A DNA stretch of 64,000 nt, from contig OX463848.1 in assembly GCA_949825065.1 (NCBI GenBank), positions 25,749,999-25,813,998 on the forward strand, given 5' to 3'. Under the pieces are notes generated by a model. It did no database searches. It saw only the letters and a list, made by a program, of their open reading frames with translations, and was not told the origin of the DNA. Position 1 is the stretch's first letter; every line of letters begins with the position of its first letter. Position numbers and translations under genes: made by a program. This document shows positions 52,691-63,971 of this stretch, piece after piece. Source of the stretch: Odontocerum albicorne (taxonomy: Eukaryota > Arthropoda > Insecta > Trichoptera > Odontoceridae).

Positions 52691-53344
52691 ATTAATCTAT
52701 AATATTTAGACTTTGACTTGAATCCAATAAAAAATGTTATTTCAACATTTGAAAACGATTCAGAAAAAAAATATTATTATAGAGTTTCTTTTTCTTCGTT
52801 TTAAAAATAATGCTATTTGATTTCAATGCAAAATTCGATAGATTGACCTTTTAAATGTAGCGCTGAAAATAAAAGAATGATATTTTTATTGCAAAAAATA
52901 AGGATAAGCGATGTCAAAAAATAGGAAAAACTCGTTGGTGTATTTTAAAAATAAACGAATTTTCAAATTCAAATTTTATCATCTTTCAAATTCTCATTTT
53001 ATCAAGTATTTCAATTCAAGTGAACAAAAACAAAATTTCAATTTTAATGAAATATAATTGAAAATTAATTATACTTTTTTATTTAAAAAACCGCATTTTA
53101 ATATTATTGAGAAAATTTTCATTATTTTTTTATTCACTAGACATGTTTGCAATTTTTGAGGTAAAAAATACTAAATTATCCTTGATAACGGAGAAAATAC
53201 TGAAATCCTTTTACACAACTGCCCGATTCACGGACGTTAGTACACAAAAAGGATACTAGATACTACCTGTATTCTCGTACATCTCAAACCGTACGCAAAT
53301 AAAATAATGCTATCCATCAAGAATCGTCTGAAGCCCTACATCAG

Positions 53345-53695
53345 GGAACATATCCCCAACATTCCACAGCTAAGAATATATACGATATCCGTGGCCTGGT
53401 AAGACGCTTGTCTTCCAGCATGGGGGTTGCGAGTTCGATCCCCGATGGATCCATTTTTTTTAGATTAATTTATGGTTGAAAGAGATTTCCACGTGATAAT
53501 AAGCCCGTCAGATTGTACTATATTAAACGAAAGTATAATACAATATAATGTTTCCCCAACATTCGACAATTGAGAACATTTCGCCAACATCCGACAGCTG
53601 ATAATATATCCCCAACATTCAACAACCAAAACATGTCTTCATCATTCGATATATAAGAACATTTCACCAGCATTCAACGGCTGAGAATGTTTTTA
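53345..53695. repeat. Degenerate minisatellite split by a SINE
   Basis: Units near CCCCAACATTCGACAGCTGAG (about 36 bp) occur at 53350-53385 and at least five times at 53550-53695. A short-body SINE interrupts the array. Confidence 0.6.
53388..53535 (+). repeat. tRNA-derived SINE, short-body type
   Basis: TCCGTGGCCTGGTAAGACGC, GGTTGCGAGTTCGATCCCCG and GAGATTTCCACGTGATAAT. It is inserted in the minisatellite at 53.35-53.7 kb. Confidence 0.7.
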
Positions 53696-54304
53696 TTGAT
53701 TTATTTAGTACAATATATAGTTATTTTCTACCATTTATGATCAGTTACAAAAGTAAAGTTTTAATTATTATAGAATTTAAAGTGCATTTGAATATAAAAT
53801 CAACATGATACAAAAAGAATAAACATTGACATGACTCATGTACAAAAAATATCAGAAAGGAGTGATATATCTATCTACTGTATAATTCAACTAATGCTGT
53901 GAAGCCTAAAATGAAACAAAATTTACTGTTACTGTGAAGTGAAAATAAAACAAAACATATATGCAGAAGCTCCTACGTACGCTATTGAAGTAAAATATAG
54001 TAAATCGGCAATTGGAAGGTATGTGCTTGCAAGATTAAATAATATCGTTTATTATTTTTTTTTAAACATTTGTTCTACACTTTTTTATAATACAAATGAA
54101 AGTGCATTGGCTGTCGTTCGCATTTCGAATATGCACTCACTGAAAAATACAGTAATTATTTAGTAAAATGTCACGCAATTTGATGATGTTTTAAAATAAT
54201 AAAATGCGTAAAAACCTTGATTTATCTTGACGTATTGAATGCATAAAATTTGTAACATTCAGTGCGACCGTTAACTTTTAAACTTTATACAAAAAAGTTT
54301 TAAA

Positions 54305-54502
54305 ATGCCTGGAAGACCCAAAATTACAGTAGAAGAGCGTGTTGAGCGAACGAAGAAAATCAGGATAACAAATATAAACGCTGAACAAGGACAATCTCTT
54401 GATGAAGATCGAAGATCATGGATCTTCAATAAATATCGGCAATACCAAAATGAGCGATGCCGGCAGGCTAAGGCAAATAATATGATGATTGGTAATATGT
54501 AG
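54305..54502 (+). CDS. Unclassified basic open frame (65 aa)
   Basis: The frame starts MPGRPKITVEERVERTKKIR and is rich in Arg, Lys, Glu and Gln. It ends QAKANNMMIGNM. The composition looks protein-like and a GTAAGT site lies about 20 bp beyond the stop. I do not recognise a family. It could be the N-terminal exon of a transposon protein or a host gene fragment. Confidence 0.25.
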   Translation: MPGRPKITVEERVERTKKIRITNINAEQGQSLDEDRRSWIFNKYRQYQNERCRQAKANNMMIGNM

Positions 54503-55214
54503 CAACGTCAGATCAGGAACGGTAAGTGACATGGCGTGATGGATTAGAATGTTAATAAGTGTAACAATTATTTAGTAATTGTTTTCGCACTTCCTTGGAT
54601 GAAGTTTTCAGCTAGTATACAATAAAGAGTAAAGTACGGATAATATTTATAAAATAACAATAGTAAAATGAATTAATTAATATAAAATAATAATAGTAAT
54701 AACTTTATAAATGAACAAATTTAAACTCTTAAAATAAATTACTATTCTGTTCAATTACTATAATTCGCTTTTTGTGACAGTAATCATTTTAATATATCCA
54801 AGCGCATTTTCCAGTGGCGCTGCATAAACTTTTGACTAACAATAATTCTAATTAATGAGTTATCAGTTTGCATTATACGGCCATGTATTCCCCACATGTG
54901 TTCCCTTAATTTAAGCTCCTTTAAAATTGACAATCCCTGGTGTAAAATTACTTTATTATATATTCAGACATACCAAAAATAAATTCGTAAATTTATCACA
55001 TATAGTTGACTAATTTAATTTGATATTTTTAGCACAAAACCATTTTTTAAATTTTGAAATGTGTATCCAAACAAACTAAACATGCGACGTCCGATTATGA
55101 AACAAGTTTAAACACAAGTGGCATAATATCACGTGTTTTTGACATTGATTCCGATGTTATTCAATGCAACCGATGTCATTACATTTTACCTGAAAAATAC
55201 TAAATTTTTTCAAG

Positions 55215-55510
55215 CTGATTCACTGTCGGATTATACAAAAAAATATGTGTGAGATGAAGAAGAGTGCTTTGAGATGGTTTAAACATGTTGAAGGAATGGA
55301 TGAAGATAGGCTAAAAAATGAAATATATAGTGCAAATGTGAAAGGCGCGGTAGTGTAAGATCTAGGAAAGAATAATTGGTTCAAGTGAATAATATTTTGA
55401 AGAAAGGTGATGTAAAAAGTCAGAGAAATCGTAGGTGTGTGAATGTCGATGACACAAAAGATACGTAGCGCGATAAAAACAGCGTGATGGTATGTACACA
55501 TGTACGTACA
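55215..55510 (+). pseudogene. RTE-like non-LTR Pol 3' end relic
   Basis: The sequence reads MCEMKKSALRWFKHVEGMDE, then DRLKNEIYSANVKGAVV, and frames matching the 'KKGDVKSxRNRRxCMxxxMTxxEA' tail. It is the same family as the - strand relic at 33985-34650. Confidence 0.65.
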
Positions 55511-55639
55511 TATAAAATACTCCTCATTGCGAGAGATGAGTTTTGACCCTTTTTAATTATGATTTTTAATATTTAGCTGTACGATTGTTAAATACGAGTA
55601 TATTGCATATATAAATGATATACGAGTAGATTAAATCTA

Positions 55640-56380
55640 CAGTGTCTTCTACGATATGAAGAATTTATCCAGATTCCACAGATGGAACGAGGTATTTTGG
55701 AGCCTGTGGCACCCATTCAAATACATTTTACATCACATTCTTCATCAGACCATATTGCTCCGCTATGTGTTACATAATATCCTTAATTTTCGCCACTCCT
55801 CGCATATACATAATGTTGAGCCTAACAATCTTTTTCGCGAAATTCTCTCACTTATTTTGGAGTTTTTTTAGGTTTTGTTTGTGTTTTCTACATCAGATTC
55901 CAGAGTTCTTCTAATTCAATGCGATTTAATCCAACTTTATTCTACAAATATATTTAGTTTATCACAGCAACACCGTACATTCTTTAAAAATCCCCCCAAC
56001 TTACAACATCCATCTCTAACAAATGTAAACCTTATGTTATGCTCCAATACTTCCTTCTGCAAATGACTAATATAGCGTTGTCATACCAAGAGTACTGTCA
56101 CACCGATACGATAGGCTCGAGTGTGAATGTCAGTCATTCTGCTGATAGAAAATGACTGTGGGTGTATTGGTTTATTGTGTGTAAGCTGTTGAACTTTAGC
56201 ATGCACACATTCTTAACATATGAAATTCAAAGTTCTGATGGCACTCATATCAAAGTTCGATTACGATTGGCAGGTTTTATCTGCTTCAGCCTTTTGTTAG
56301 AGTGATATTTTTGCAATGCTGAAAAGCCCTGTAAAAGTTTATGTTAAGTAACATATAAGCTACAGAAAAGCATAAATTCA
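55640..56380. other. No feature recognised
   Basis: Short open frames exist here (for example 55656-55871), but I see no protein family, repeat or RNA gene. Confidence 0.4.
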
Positions 56381-56394
56381 GTCTATGAGTAAAT

Positions 56395-56480
56395 CCGGTT
56401 TGGAAGCGAATTCACGAGGAATCGAACCTGAGGCGCCCGCTTACTTAGCGTGAATGTTAGACCATGGTCTAGACTATTTT
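56395..56480 (-). repeat. tRNA-like SINE head, third type
   Basis: On the - strand, CATGGTCTAACATTCACGC and GGTTCGATTCCTCGTG form a tRNA-like A-box/B-box pair that differs from both other SINE heads. There is no discriminator end or intact acceptor stem, so it is not called as a tRNA gene. Confidence 0.45.
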
Positions 56481-56749
56481 TATTAAATTTCACAAAAATG
56501 CAGGCCTCCGATCTTTTGGAATGAAAATGAATCCGTGAACACAGAAACTTCGAGAAGGCCTGTTCTCAATATCTCGATTCCGTGAAGCTCCATCCATAAC
56601 ACATTTACAACTACGGTTTAAGAAGCACATATATACGGACGAGGATAGTCCCTAGGTGTTATACTATGTTAGCATCTAGAATGTTAGACTGCTATTACGC
56701 GTTCATCTAGTAACCTTTGGAATATCTCAATTAACGATATACACATACC

Positions 56750-57040
56750 GCAGAGCGTGGTCGGAAGACAGGATTGTTTTTGATTCCATTAATCACGCCT
56801 TTGAGTTTCAGAACTTCTGGAATAGGCACGGAACTCGCAGATCGTCATGACATGTTGACAAAGCTACCACACGTGACGATGCAACTAAATTTGCATTCGT
56901 TCAGCGAATGCGATTATTTTTTACCAGACGAATATTTCTATACTTGGACCATTTTTTCAGATACTCGTACTATCGGAAATAAAACCTGAAACCCCCAGGT
57001 GAAAGTCAAGCTTATTGCTAACTAAGTAATGGAGATTGTA
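56750..57040 (-). repeat. tRNA-derived SINE, long-body type
   Basis: CTGGAATAGGCACGGAACTC, ACCACACGTGACGATGC and a head with AAACCCCCAGGTG are in the same order as the 41.4-kb copy. A 6-bp insertion (TACTCGTA created at 56962) lies beside the box B end. Confidence 0.7.
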
Positions 57041-57287
57041 AGACTGAGATAAGAAATTTGAATATCTTGTTTGTTCAGTAACTTTATCCTATGTTCTTGT
57101 ATAGATACCTAATTTCTGAAATATCTGCTGTATAATGAATCAGCTAAGATTTTTTATGTGGCGTGACATGTAAAGCTGGTTTTATTAATAAACACCAGTT
57201 TATTTTCTATTCGCACTTGCAATTTTAACCTTCAACTTACCAGTTAGTTAACGTGACCTTAGGTTTACAAACTTTTAAAAACATAAT

Positions 57288-57480
57288 AGACCTCCGTGGC
57301 TTAGTTGATAAGACGTCAGTTTGACGCCCAGGGGGTACGGGTTCGATTACTTTAGAAATCAGTTTTTCAATAAGGATCCTAGTCAGGTTAACACTTAAAA
57401 CTTATTTAACAATGGTTTTCTTGACTGGAAGAGATTTCCATATGGCGTATTGTCATGCAACGAAATTGTAATACAATATA
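57288..57480 (+). repeat. tRNA-derived SINE, short-body type
   Basis: CCTCCGTGGCTTAGTTGATA, GGGTACGGGTTCGATTAC, TCCTAGTCAGGTTAACAC and GGAAGAGATTTCCATATGG. It lies directly left of the 38-bp minisatellite. Confidence 0.7.
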
Positions 57481-57587
57481 ACAAAATATGATCTACGTTA
57501 TCATCTTGACTGAAGGAAATTCAGAATGTTTGTCGCATAACCACATTTCCGACTAATACTTGAACCTTATAAATTTCGTTTTAATTT

Positions 57588-59107
57588 AAACATAGAGGAT
57601 GATGACTACTGGTACGTTGACTTAATAAACATACAGGACGACATAACTGGTACGTAGACTTAATAAACATAAGGACGACGAAACTGGTACGTAAATTTAA
57701 TAAACATACAGGGTGATATAACGGGTACATAGACTTAATATACATACAGAATGACATAACTGGTTCGTAGTCTTAATAAACATACAGGACGACATTACTG
57801 GTACGTAGACTTAATAAACATACAAGACGACATAACTGGTACGTAGACTTAATAAACATACAGGACGACATAACTGGTACGTAGACTTAATAAACATACA
57901 GCACGACATAACAGGTACGTAGACTTAATATATTATACATACAGGACGACATAACTGATTCGTAGACTTAATAAACATACAGAACGACATAACTGGTACG
58001 TAGACTTAATAAACATACAGGGCGATATAACGGGTACGTAGACGAAATATACTCGTACATACAGGGCGATATAATGGGTAATGCTTGTCGCATAACCACA
58101 TTTCCGACTAAAACTTGAACCTTATAAATTTAGTTTTAATTTAAACTCTATATAATTGTATTTTGTACAAGTTATGTTGTCCTGTATGTATATTAAGTCT
58201 ATGGCGACTACATAGACATAATATGCGTAAAGGATGACGTATTTTATTTCGTCATCATCTCTATGTATATGAATGAAGTGGATAACATAGACTTAATATA
58301 AATACAAGACGACATAACTAGTGCGTAGAATTAATATACATATAGGACGATATAACGGGTAGGTAGATGTAAAATACATATCGTGACTACGATACGGGAG
58401 TGTTAGCGCATCGTGCAACAGAGACGACGCTCAACAAACGATGTGTATTACTTACCGCCGGATACTGTACATGCAGGATAATATAACGGGTACGTAGACT
58501 TAACATACATACAGGACGATATAACTGCTACGTAAAATTAATATACATACAGAACAACATAACTGATTCGTAGACTTAATAAACATACAGGACGACATAA
58601 CAAGTACGTAAACTTTATAAATATACAGGATGAAATAACTGGTACGTAGTCTTAATATACATACATGACGACATAACTGGTTCGCAGACTTAATAAACAT
58701 ACAGGACGACATAACTGGTACGTAGACTTAATATACATACAGGACGACATAACTGGTACGTAGACTTAATATACATACAGGATGACATAACTGGTTCGTA
58801 GACTGAATAAACATACATGACCGCATAACTGGTACGTAGACTTAATAAACATGCAGGAGGTCATAACTGGTACGTAGACTTAATAAACATACAGGACGAC
58901 ATAACTGGTACGTAGACTTTATAAATTTACAGGATGACATAACTGGTACGTAGTCTTACTATATATACATGACGACATAACTGGTTCGCAGACTTAATAA
59001 ACAAACAGGACGACATAACTGGTACGTAGACTTAATATACTCGTATATAGTATACGAGTACATGGCGATATAACGGGTACGTAGACTTAATATACACACA
59101 GAACGAC
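57588..59107. repeat. 38-bp minisatellite (ACGTAGACTTAATAAACATA unit), about 1.5 kb
   Basis: The unit is ACGTAGACTTAATAAACATA plus CAGGACGACATAACTGGT, repeated more than 25 times with point changes. Two non-repeat blocks interrupt it. One, at 58080-58150, is a duplicate of the left flank (57526-57592). The other, at 58378-58475, is unique and G+C-richer. Confidence 0.9.
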
Positions 59108-59825
59108 AAACTCCTCAACTGTCTGGATACCTGTTCATTCGCGAATGCTGCATAACCATGACAGGCGCCTTCTTCTAATTTCGCGTCAACCCTTAATTTT
59201 GCTCATCAATATTAATTTAAGGAAGCGTTATTTTCCCCTCTCAATATATGACCAGATAGACAATGTTTCGAAATTGTATGATTTTTAAGAGATCTCGTTC
59301 TACACCTTATTGACGCAGCACATCACCTCGGTGTTTGAGATACAACGAAACAAAAAAACTGAATATTCTCCGATAGTATTCATTTATGGATCAATTTCAA
59401 ATATAATTTAGTTAAATGTTTTTCTCAAATGTACTCGTATTAGGTGTTAACATAAGTTGTGTCCGTTTTTCCCCAAATTTAAAAATGAGCACCTAAAGTA
59501 AAACAAAATGGTAAAGGTTATACGTCATTCGAAAGAAAATTTTCTGCTCTACAAGATGTTGTGTTTGCTTTTACATTAAATATATTATTTTATTTGATTA
59601 CAAGCCTTCAAAATGGAATGTCAAGTAGACGAAAGTGAGCATTTTCGACACCTCCTTATGTTTGCATTCAATCGAAGGAATAAAACTGCCAAAGCTGCTC
59701 ACGATATTTGCGAAGTGTACGGTGGAGATGCTATAAATTAAAGGACAGCTCACCGATAGTTTTTGCGTTTCAAAGACATGGAGCGTTCCGGACGACCAGT
59801 GAACTTCGATGAGGACCGCTTAAAC

Positions 59826-61919
59826 CATGGGTGGCCAACCTTTTCAGCAGCCGGGCCAAATTTTAGAAATGAGATTTCCTACCGGGCCATACAACAAAAT
59901 TTCTTTTATTATTCAAAGCAAACAAGAAATATATTGTTTTTTAAGAAGATATAACAAAAATGAGAATCAAACATATTTATTAGATTAGAGTTAGGCAATA
60001 CAAAAAATAATAATAAAAAATAAACGAAATACTCGTATAATAAATTTTAGTGAGACGTCTGATTTTGTTTGTCAGAACTAAGTGCATCAATGTTGATAAA
60101 GATTGATGTTGTTGCTACACGCAAACAGTTTTCCAGATGCTCATCAGTGATTCGTGTTCTCATTTGAAATTTCATATGCTTCATTCGACTAAAAAGCTGT
60201 TGACACGTGTAAGTGTTTCCAAATAGCGAAATCATCGATAGAGCATGTTTGTAAAATGCAGGATATTTATCCTTATCCAAATATGTTTTGTAAAACTCTT
60301 CCAAACCAACCTGATTGAATTTCTCCTTTAACTGTGCATCACAGCACATTTCACAATGTTCCATTTGTAAAATTCCTGGCAATAAATTCACGTCTACGGA
60401 GAATGGCGTTGTAAATGCGGCAAAAAGCATACAATGCTTTTTAAAATCTTGAAATCGGTTTTCGAATTCCAGGTTCAAGTCGGATATCAACGAAGCGTAT
60501 TTATCCCCCGCCATGTGTGTGACGTCTGGCTGCAATAACAATGTAGGAAAGTGAGTGAAGATTTTTGTCCTTAACTGTTGTTCCCAAAGCCCAAGTTTCA
60601 TTTGGAATGCGGAAATAAGATCATACATGTTATTAATTAGTCGATCTTTCCCTTGTAGACGAGTATTAACAACATTTAGGTGACTAACTATATCGACCAG
60701 AAATGCAAAGTCGCTAACCCACTCCTTGTCTTCAAATTCTGGGATACTTTTTGACTTGCTTGCGAAGAATGATTGTACTATATTTCTTGCTTCAAATCAA
60801 ACACTCTTTTCAACATTTTGGCACGGGTCAGCCATCTTACTTCTGCATAAAATGTAACATCATTATACTCTGAATCCAAGGACTTGAGAAACTCTCGGAA
60901 CTGACGGTGATTCAACCCCTTCAACTTAATAAAGTTCACTGTTTTGATGACCACCTTCGTGACATGATCCATTTTATAAGGGACTTGGAACATAAATTCT
61001 CCTGATAAATAATGCAATGAAAATTTAGCATCGAAGTATTACCAACTTTACAGGCCTCATTTTCAATCAATTTTACTAAACCTTCGTGTTTCCCAACCAT
61101 TGCTGGAGCACCATCTGTTGTTAAGCCCGATAGGTTGTTGAGTTGTAACGAAAAGCGATTCAATGTCGATGTAACAGCTCCTAACAAATCTCGTGAGCAA
61201 GTAGTGTCCTTAAGTGGATACAGTGCCGCTAATTCTTTTATTTTGTTAAAATGGACATCAACGCCCTTGATAAAAATCGCCACTTGGGCGGTATCTGTTA
61301 GGTATGTGCTTTCATCCAATGCTAGAGCAAAAAAATATGAACTTGGATGCTCGATTTTTCAAATTATCTTCAATATGTTTTCCAATGTCATCCACACGCC
61401 TAGTAATAGTTTGACGAGACAGGCTTATTTTTGAGAAATCCGTTTTCTTTTCAGGGCACAGAATTTCAACGACACTCTCCAAACATTCCTTAACCATTTT
61501 CGATTTTTTTGCTAGTATCATGGCTACTGCATAACTAGCTTTTACATAGCATGTTGACTCTTGAGCCGCTCTAGTAAATATCCAACGTTGTGCAGAAAGT
61601 TTTCTTTTTAATTCATTTACTTGGTCTTGTCGAAATTGCCCTTCGTACTTATCAAACTTATTTGCATGTTGAGCCTCGTAATGCCGTTTAATGTTATACT
61701 CTTTCAAGACAGAAACAGAATAATTGCATATCAAGCATATTGGCTTTGTTTTAAATTCCTTCCATATATGGGATATGATACGAACTACGCACGATAGAAT
61801 GTTCTTTTGGTGGTTTTATGTACACTAAAAGAAAAAAATGTGTGCATATGCTCCGCGGGCCACAAGTAGACACCCAGCGGGCCGCACGCGGCCCGCGGGC
61901 CGCGGGTTGGCCACCCTTG
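59826..61919 (-). mobile_element. hAT element (GTF2IRD2/ZBED-like), nearly complete, 8-bp target duplication
   Basis: The termini CATGGGTGGCCAACC and, reversed, CAAGGGTGGCCAACC are flanked by GCTTAAAC at 59818-59825 and 61920-61927, identical 8-mers. The 2094-bp element carries one transposase on the - strand. GGGCCGCGGG-type motifs lie inside the right end. Perfect target duplications and a lightly damaged gene indicate a young insertion. Confidence 0.88.
60047..61765 (-). pseudogene. hAT transposase, a few frame breaks
   Basis: From its N-terminus it shows a BED/C2H2-like finger (PICLICNYS...IKRHYEAQH), then KLSAQRWIFTRAAQ and TITRRVDDIGKHIE. The DDE-fold core follows with SGLTTDGAPAMVGKHEGLVK and LNFHCIIYQENLCSK, then VRWLTRAKML. 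The C-terminus has FGNTYTCQQLFSRMKHMKF and RITDEHLENCLRVATTS, the hAT dimerisation region. Breaks lie near 61315, 60940-61020 and 60630-60780. The architecture matches GTF2IRD2-like and ZBED5-like hAT proteins. Confidence 0.8.
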
Positions 61920-62544
61920 GCTTAAACCATATTATTCATGAAGATCCCCTTCAAACCACCGTCGAATTGGCTGAGCAGATGAATTGTAGTCACATGACTT
62001 TATACCGCCATCTTAAATCAATGGGAAAAGTTCAGGTGTTCGGCGCTTGGGTTCCACATGTTTTGAGTGAAAACAACAAAAATCAACATTCGACAATTTC
62101 TGCTGGTTTGCTCGCGCGTCATCGAGCTACGCATAGCCACAAGCAAAGGTTCCTTTACCGCATCATTACTAGTGATGAAAAATAGTGCCTTTATGTGAAT
62201 ATGAAGAAACGGAAAGAATGGATGAGTTATGGTCAACAAGTAACTCCCAGAGCGAAACAAGGTTTGCATCCCCGAAAGATGATGATTTACATCTGGTGGG
62301 ATTGGCAAGGCGTCATCCACTACGAGATACTTGAACTCAATCAGGCAGTCAACACGGAGCTATACATTCTGCAAATGCAGTGGCTCAACACTGCAATTGC
62401 AAAAAAAATGTAAAAAAAAACAAAATTTAAATTTGGAAAAAACGGACACAACTTATGTTAACACCCAATATTTTATCAAAAATTTTAAATAAAATGAAAA
62501 ATATTGATATTTACAGATTGAAATATTTAAACGTTTTCAGTGCA

Positions 62545-62630
62545 AAAGATTTCGGAAAGTTAAGTTGGAAGAAATTGCCACATGACATTAGATCCACCAG
62601 TTTGGGTTGTATACAATATTTCAGACAGCC
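62545..62630 (+). repeat. Short-body SINE, 3' part
   Basis: GGAAGAAATTGCCACATGAC and a CCACCAGTTTGGGTTGTATA block match the family body. The head is not recognisable. Confidence 0.5.
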
Positions 62631-62999
62631 ACATACATATATGACTAATGAGATTTTTTAACATAATCAAGGTTCCTCTCATTTGCACTTGTCGTTTATG
62701 AAAATGTCGTTTAATAAAAACGTCCATTTTCGTGACAAGTGGATACGTTAAAGAAACAACTTACTTTGTATGGATTACAAAACATAATTATCTTTTATTT
62801 ATTCATAAAATTGACCATTTATACATTATCGCTTTAAAGCATGGTAAAGTTATCTGGAAAGCAGTTTCATATTTCTCGGATAGATGTCGTAAGGACCACA
62901 TTTTCTTAACTAGCTTCATTCCAAATGTGCTGAATAGTATGTGTCGTATCGTATTTTTGAGGTCATTGTTTTTCTAAATTGTTTGCGAGGTTTATTGAT

Positions 63000-63295
63000 G
63001 TTATTTTGAAGATGGAACCAATGAAGGTTTTTTCGGTGTTTGTTGCTTTTTTATTATCGCAAAGGAAAAAAAATTGTCCCAAACAAAAAAAATCATCTAC
63101 AGTGTATGCCGACGATTCAGAAAGCGATCGTGTGTATCAAATATGGTTTGGAAAATCTGTAATGGTAATACGATACTCGAAGATGGTGTCCGCTCTAGAA
63201 GGATGATAACCACTGATGACGACCAAATCAAGACTTTGATCGAGAATATCCAGTGTTGTATGATATGTGAAATTACTGAAATATAGAAAATATCG
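63000..63295 (+). pseudogene. Mariner transposase N-terminal relic
   Basis: Frames read QTKKIIYSVCRRFRKRSC, then FGKSVMVI/ICNGNTILEDG, then RRMITTDDDQIKTLIENIQC and EITEI. These match the 'QTxxxICxVYGxDAxxERxCxxWFxKFxxGNxxLEDxxRSGRxxxxDxDxIKxLIExNP' organisation of mariner N-termini. A SINE immediately downstream truncates it. Confidence 0.6.
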
Positions 63296-63304
63296 AAAAC
63301 CATC

Positions 63305-63450
63305 ATCCACAAGCTTTGGTGAGGGTTTTGAATTCGACTCCCCACGGTACCTAAAATATGGTTATAGTAGATTTTTTTGTCAACAGACCTTCAAGCTTGG
63401 TTTGAGAAATCGCAACATATTAATAAGCCCGAAAGGTTGTACTGTATAAA
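63305..63450 (+). repeat. tRNA-derived SINE, short-body type, head truncated
   Basis: TTTGAATTCGACTCCCCACG (box B), then GAGAAATCGCAACATATTAA and AAGCCCGAAAGGTTGTACTG. Confidence 0.6.
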
Positions 63451-63971
63451 ACACAGTGAAAGTGAATTTATCTTTACTAGAGAATACACCTTCACTAAAA
63501 TAATTTGTGAATGTGGAAAAAATCGTTCATTTGAAAATAGTAATTCCATATTCACTAGTGGTTGTATACCCTCTATAGTGTTTGTTAAACTTTTGCTAAT
63601 CGAGGATAGGAAAAGTAAAATAAAACAAAAAAAAAACATTTTAATTAAAGTAATTAACAATAAAATCATTTTTTTGCAGTTATTCAAAGAGTTATTTCTA
63701 GAATAATACTGAAGTGTACATTCACTTTAGTGAAGGTGTACAACACTAGTAAAAGTGTACGTTCACTGACCATGTGCTTCCACTGTAACATACACAATAG
63801 AAGTATAATAACGCAACAGAATGTAATACAATTTAAATTTTGTAAATATATTTTCACGAAGTATCAGTTTCATAAAAGTCAAAATAATCCTTCAAAGGAT
63901 GCAGTCCGTGGAAAGTCATTTTAAATAACCACCTCAACATGAAAAGACAGGTGAAGATTTTTTTAAACCTA

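Larger units (their letters stand above)
59613..62413 (+). pseudogene. Mariner transposase split by the hAT insertion
   Basis: The N-terminal part (ATG at 59613, then EHFRHLLMFAFNRR and AHDICEVYGGDA) has two stops. It continues to SGRPVNFDEDRLN at the insertion site. After the hAT and one target duplication the same frame resumes with EDPLQTTVELAEQM, WVPHVL and IITSDEK (first catalytic Asp), then stops. IWWDWQGVIHYEIL follows in another frame. Confidence 0.75.
59440..62468 (+). mobile_element. Mariner element interrupted by a hAT
   Basis: The ends TTAGGTGTTAACATAAG and, reversed, TTGGGTGTTAACATAAG extend inward over GTTGTGTCCGTTTTT and are flanked by TA (59438-59439 and 62469-62470). Without the 2.1-kb hAT the element would be about 930 bp. 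The C-terminal third of the transposase, including the second and third catalytic aspartates, is deleted. Confidence 0.82.

Noticed and set aside
55220..55501. Reverse-strand open frame of 93 codons
   Set aside because: The forward strand carries a recognisable RTE Pol relic over the same bases, so this is its shadow.
57588..59107. Regularly spaced repeats resembling a CRISPR array
   Set aside because: The 38-bp units abut without unique spacers and the genome is eukaryotic, so it is a minisatellite.
61135..61434. + strand open frame of 99 codons
   Set aside because: It is antisense to the hAT transposase core.
63391..63687. Reverse-strand open frame starting MNNCKKMILLLITLIKMFFF
   Set aside because: Its hydrophobic composition reflects A+T-rich DNA, and it overlaps a SINE on the other strand.
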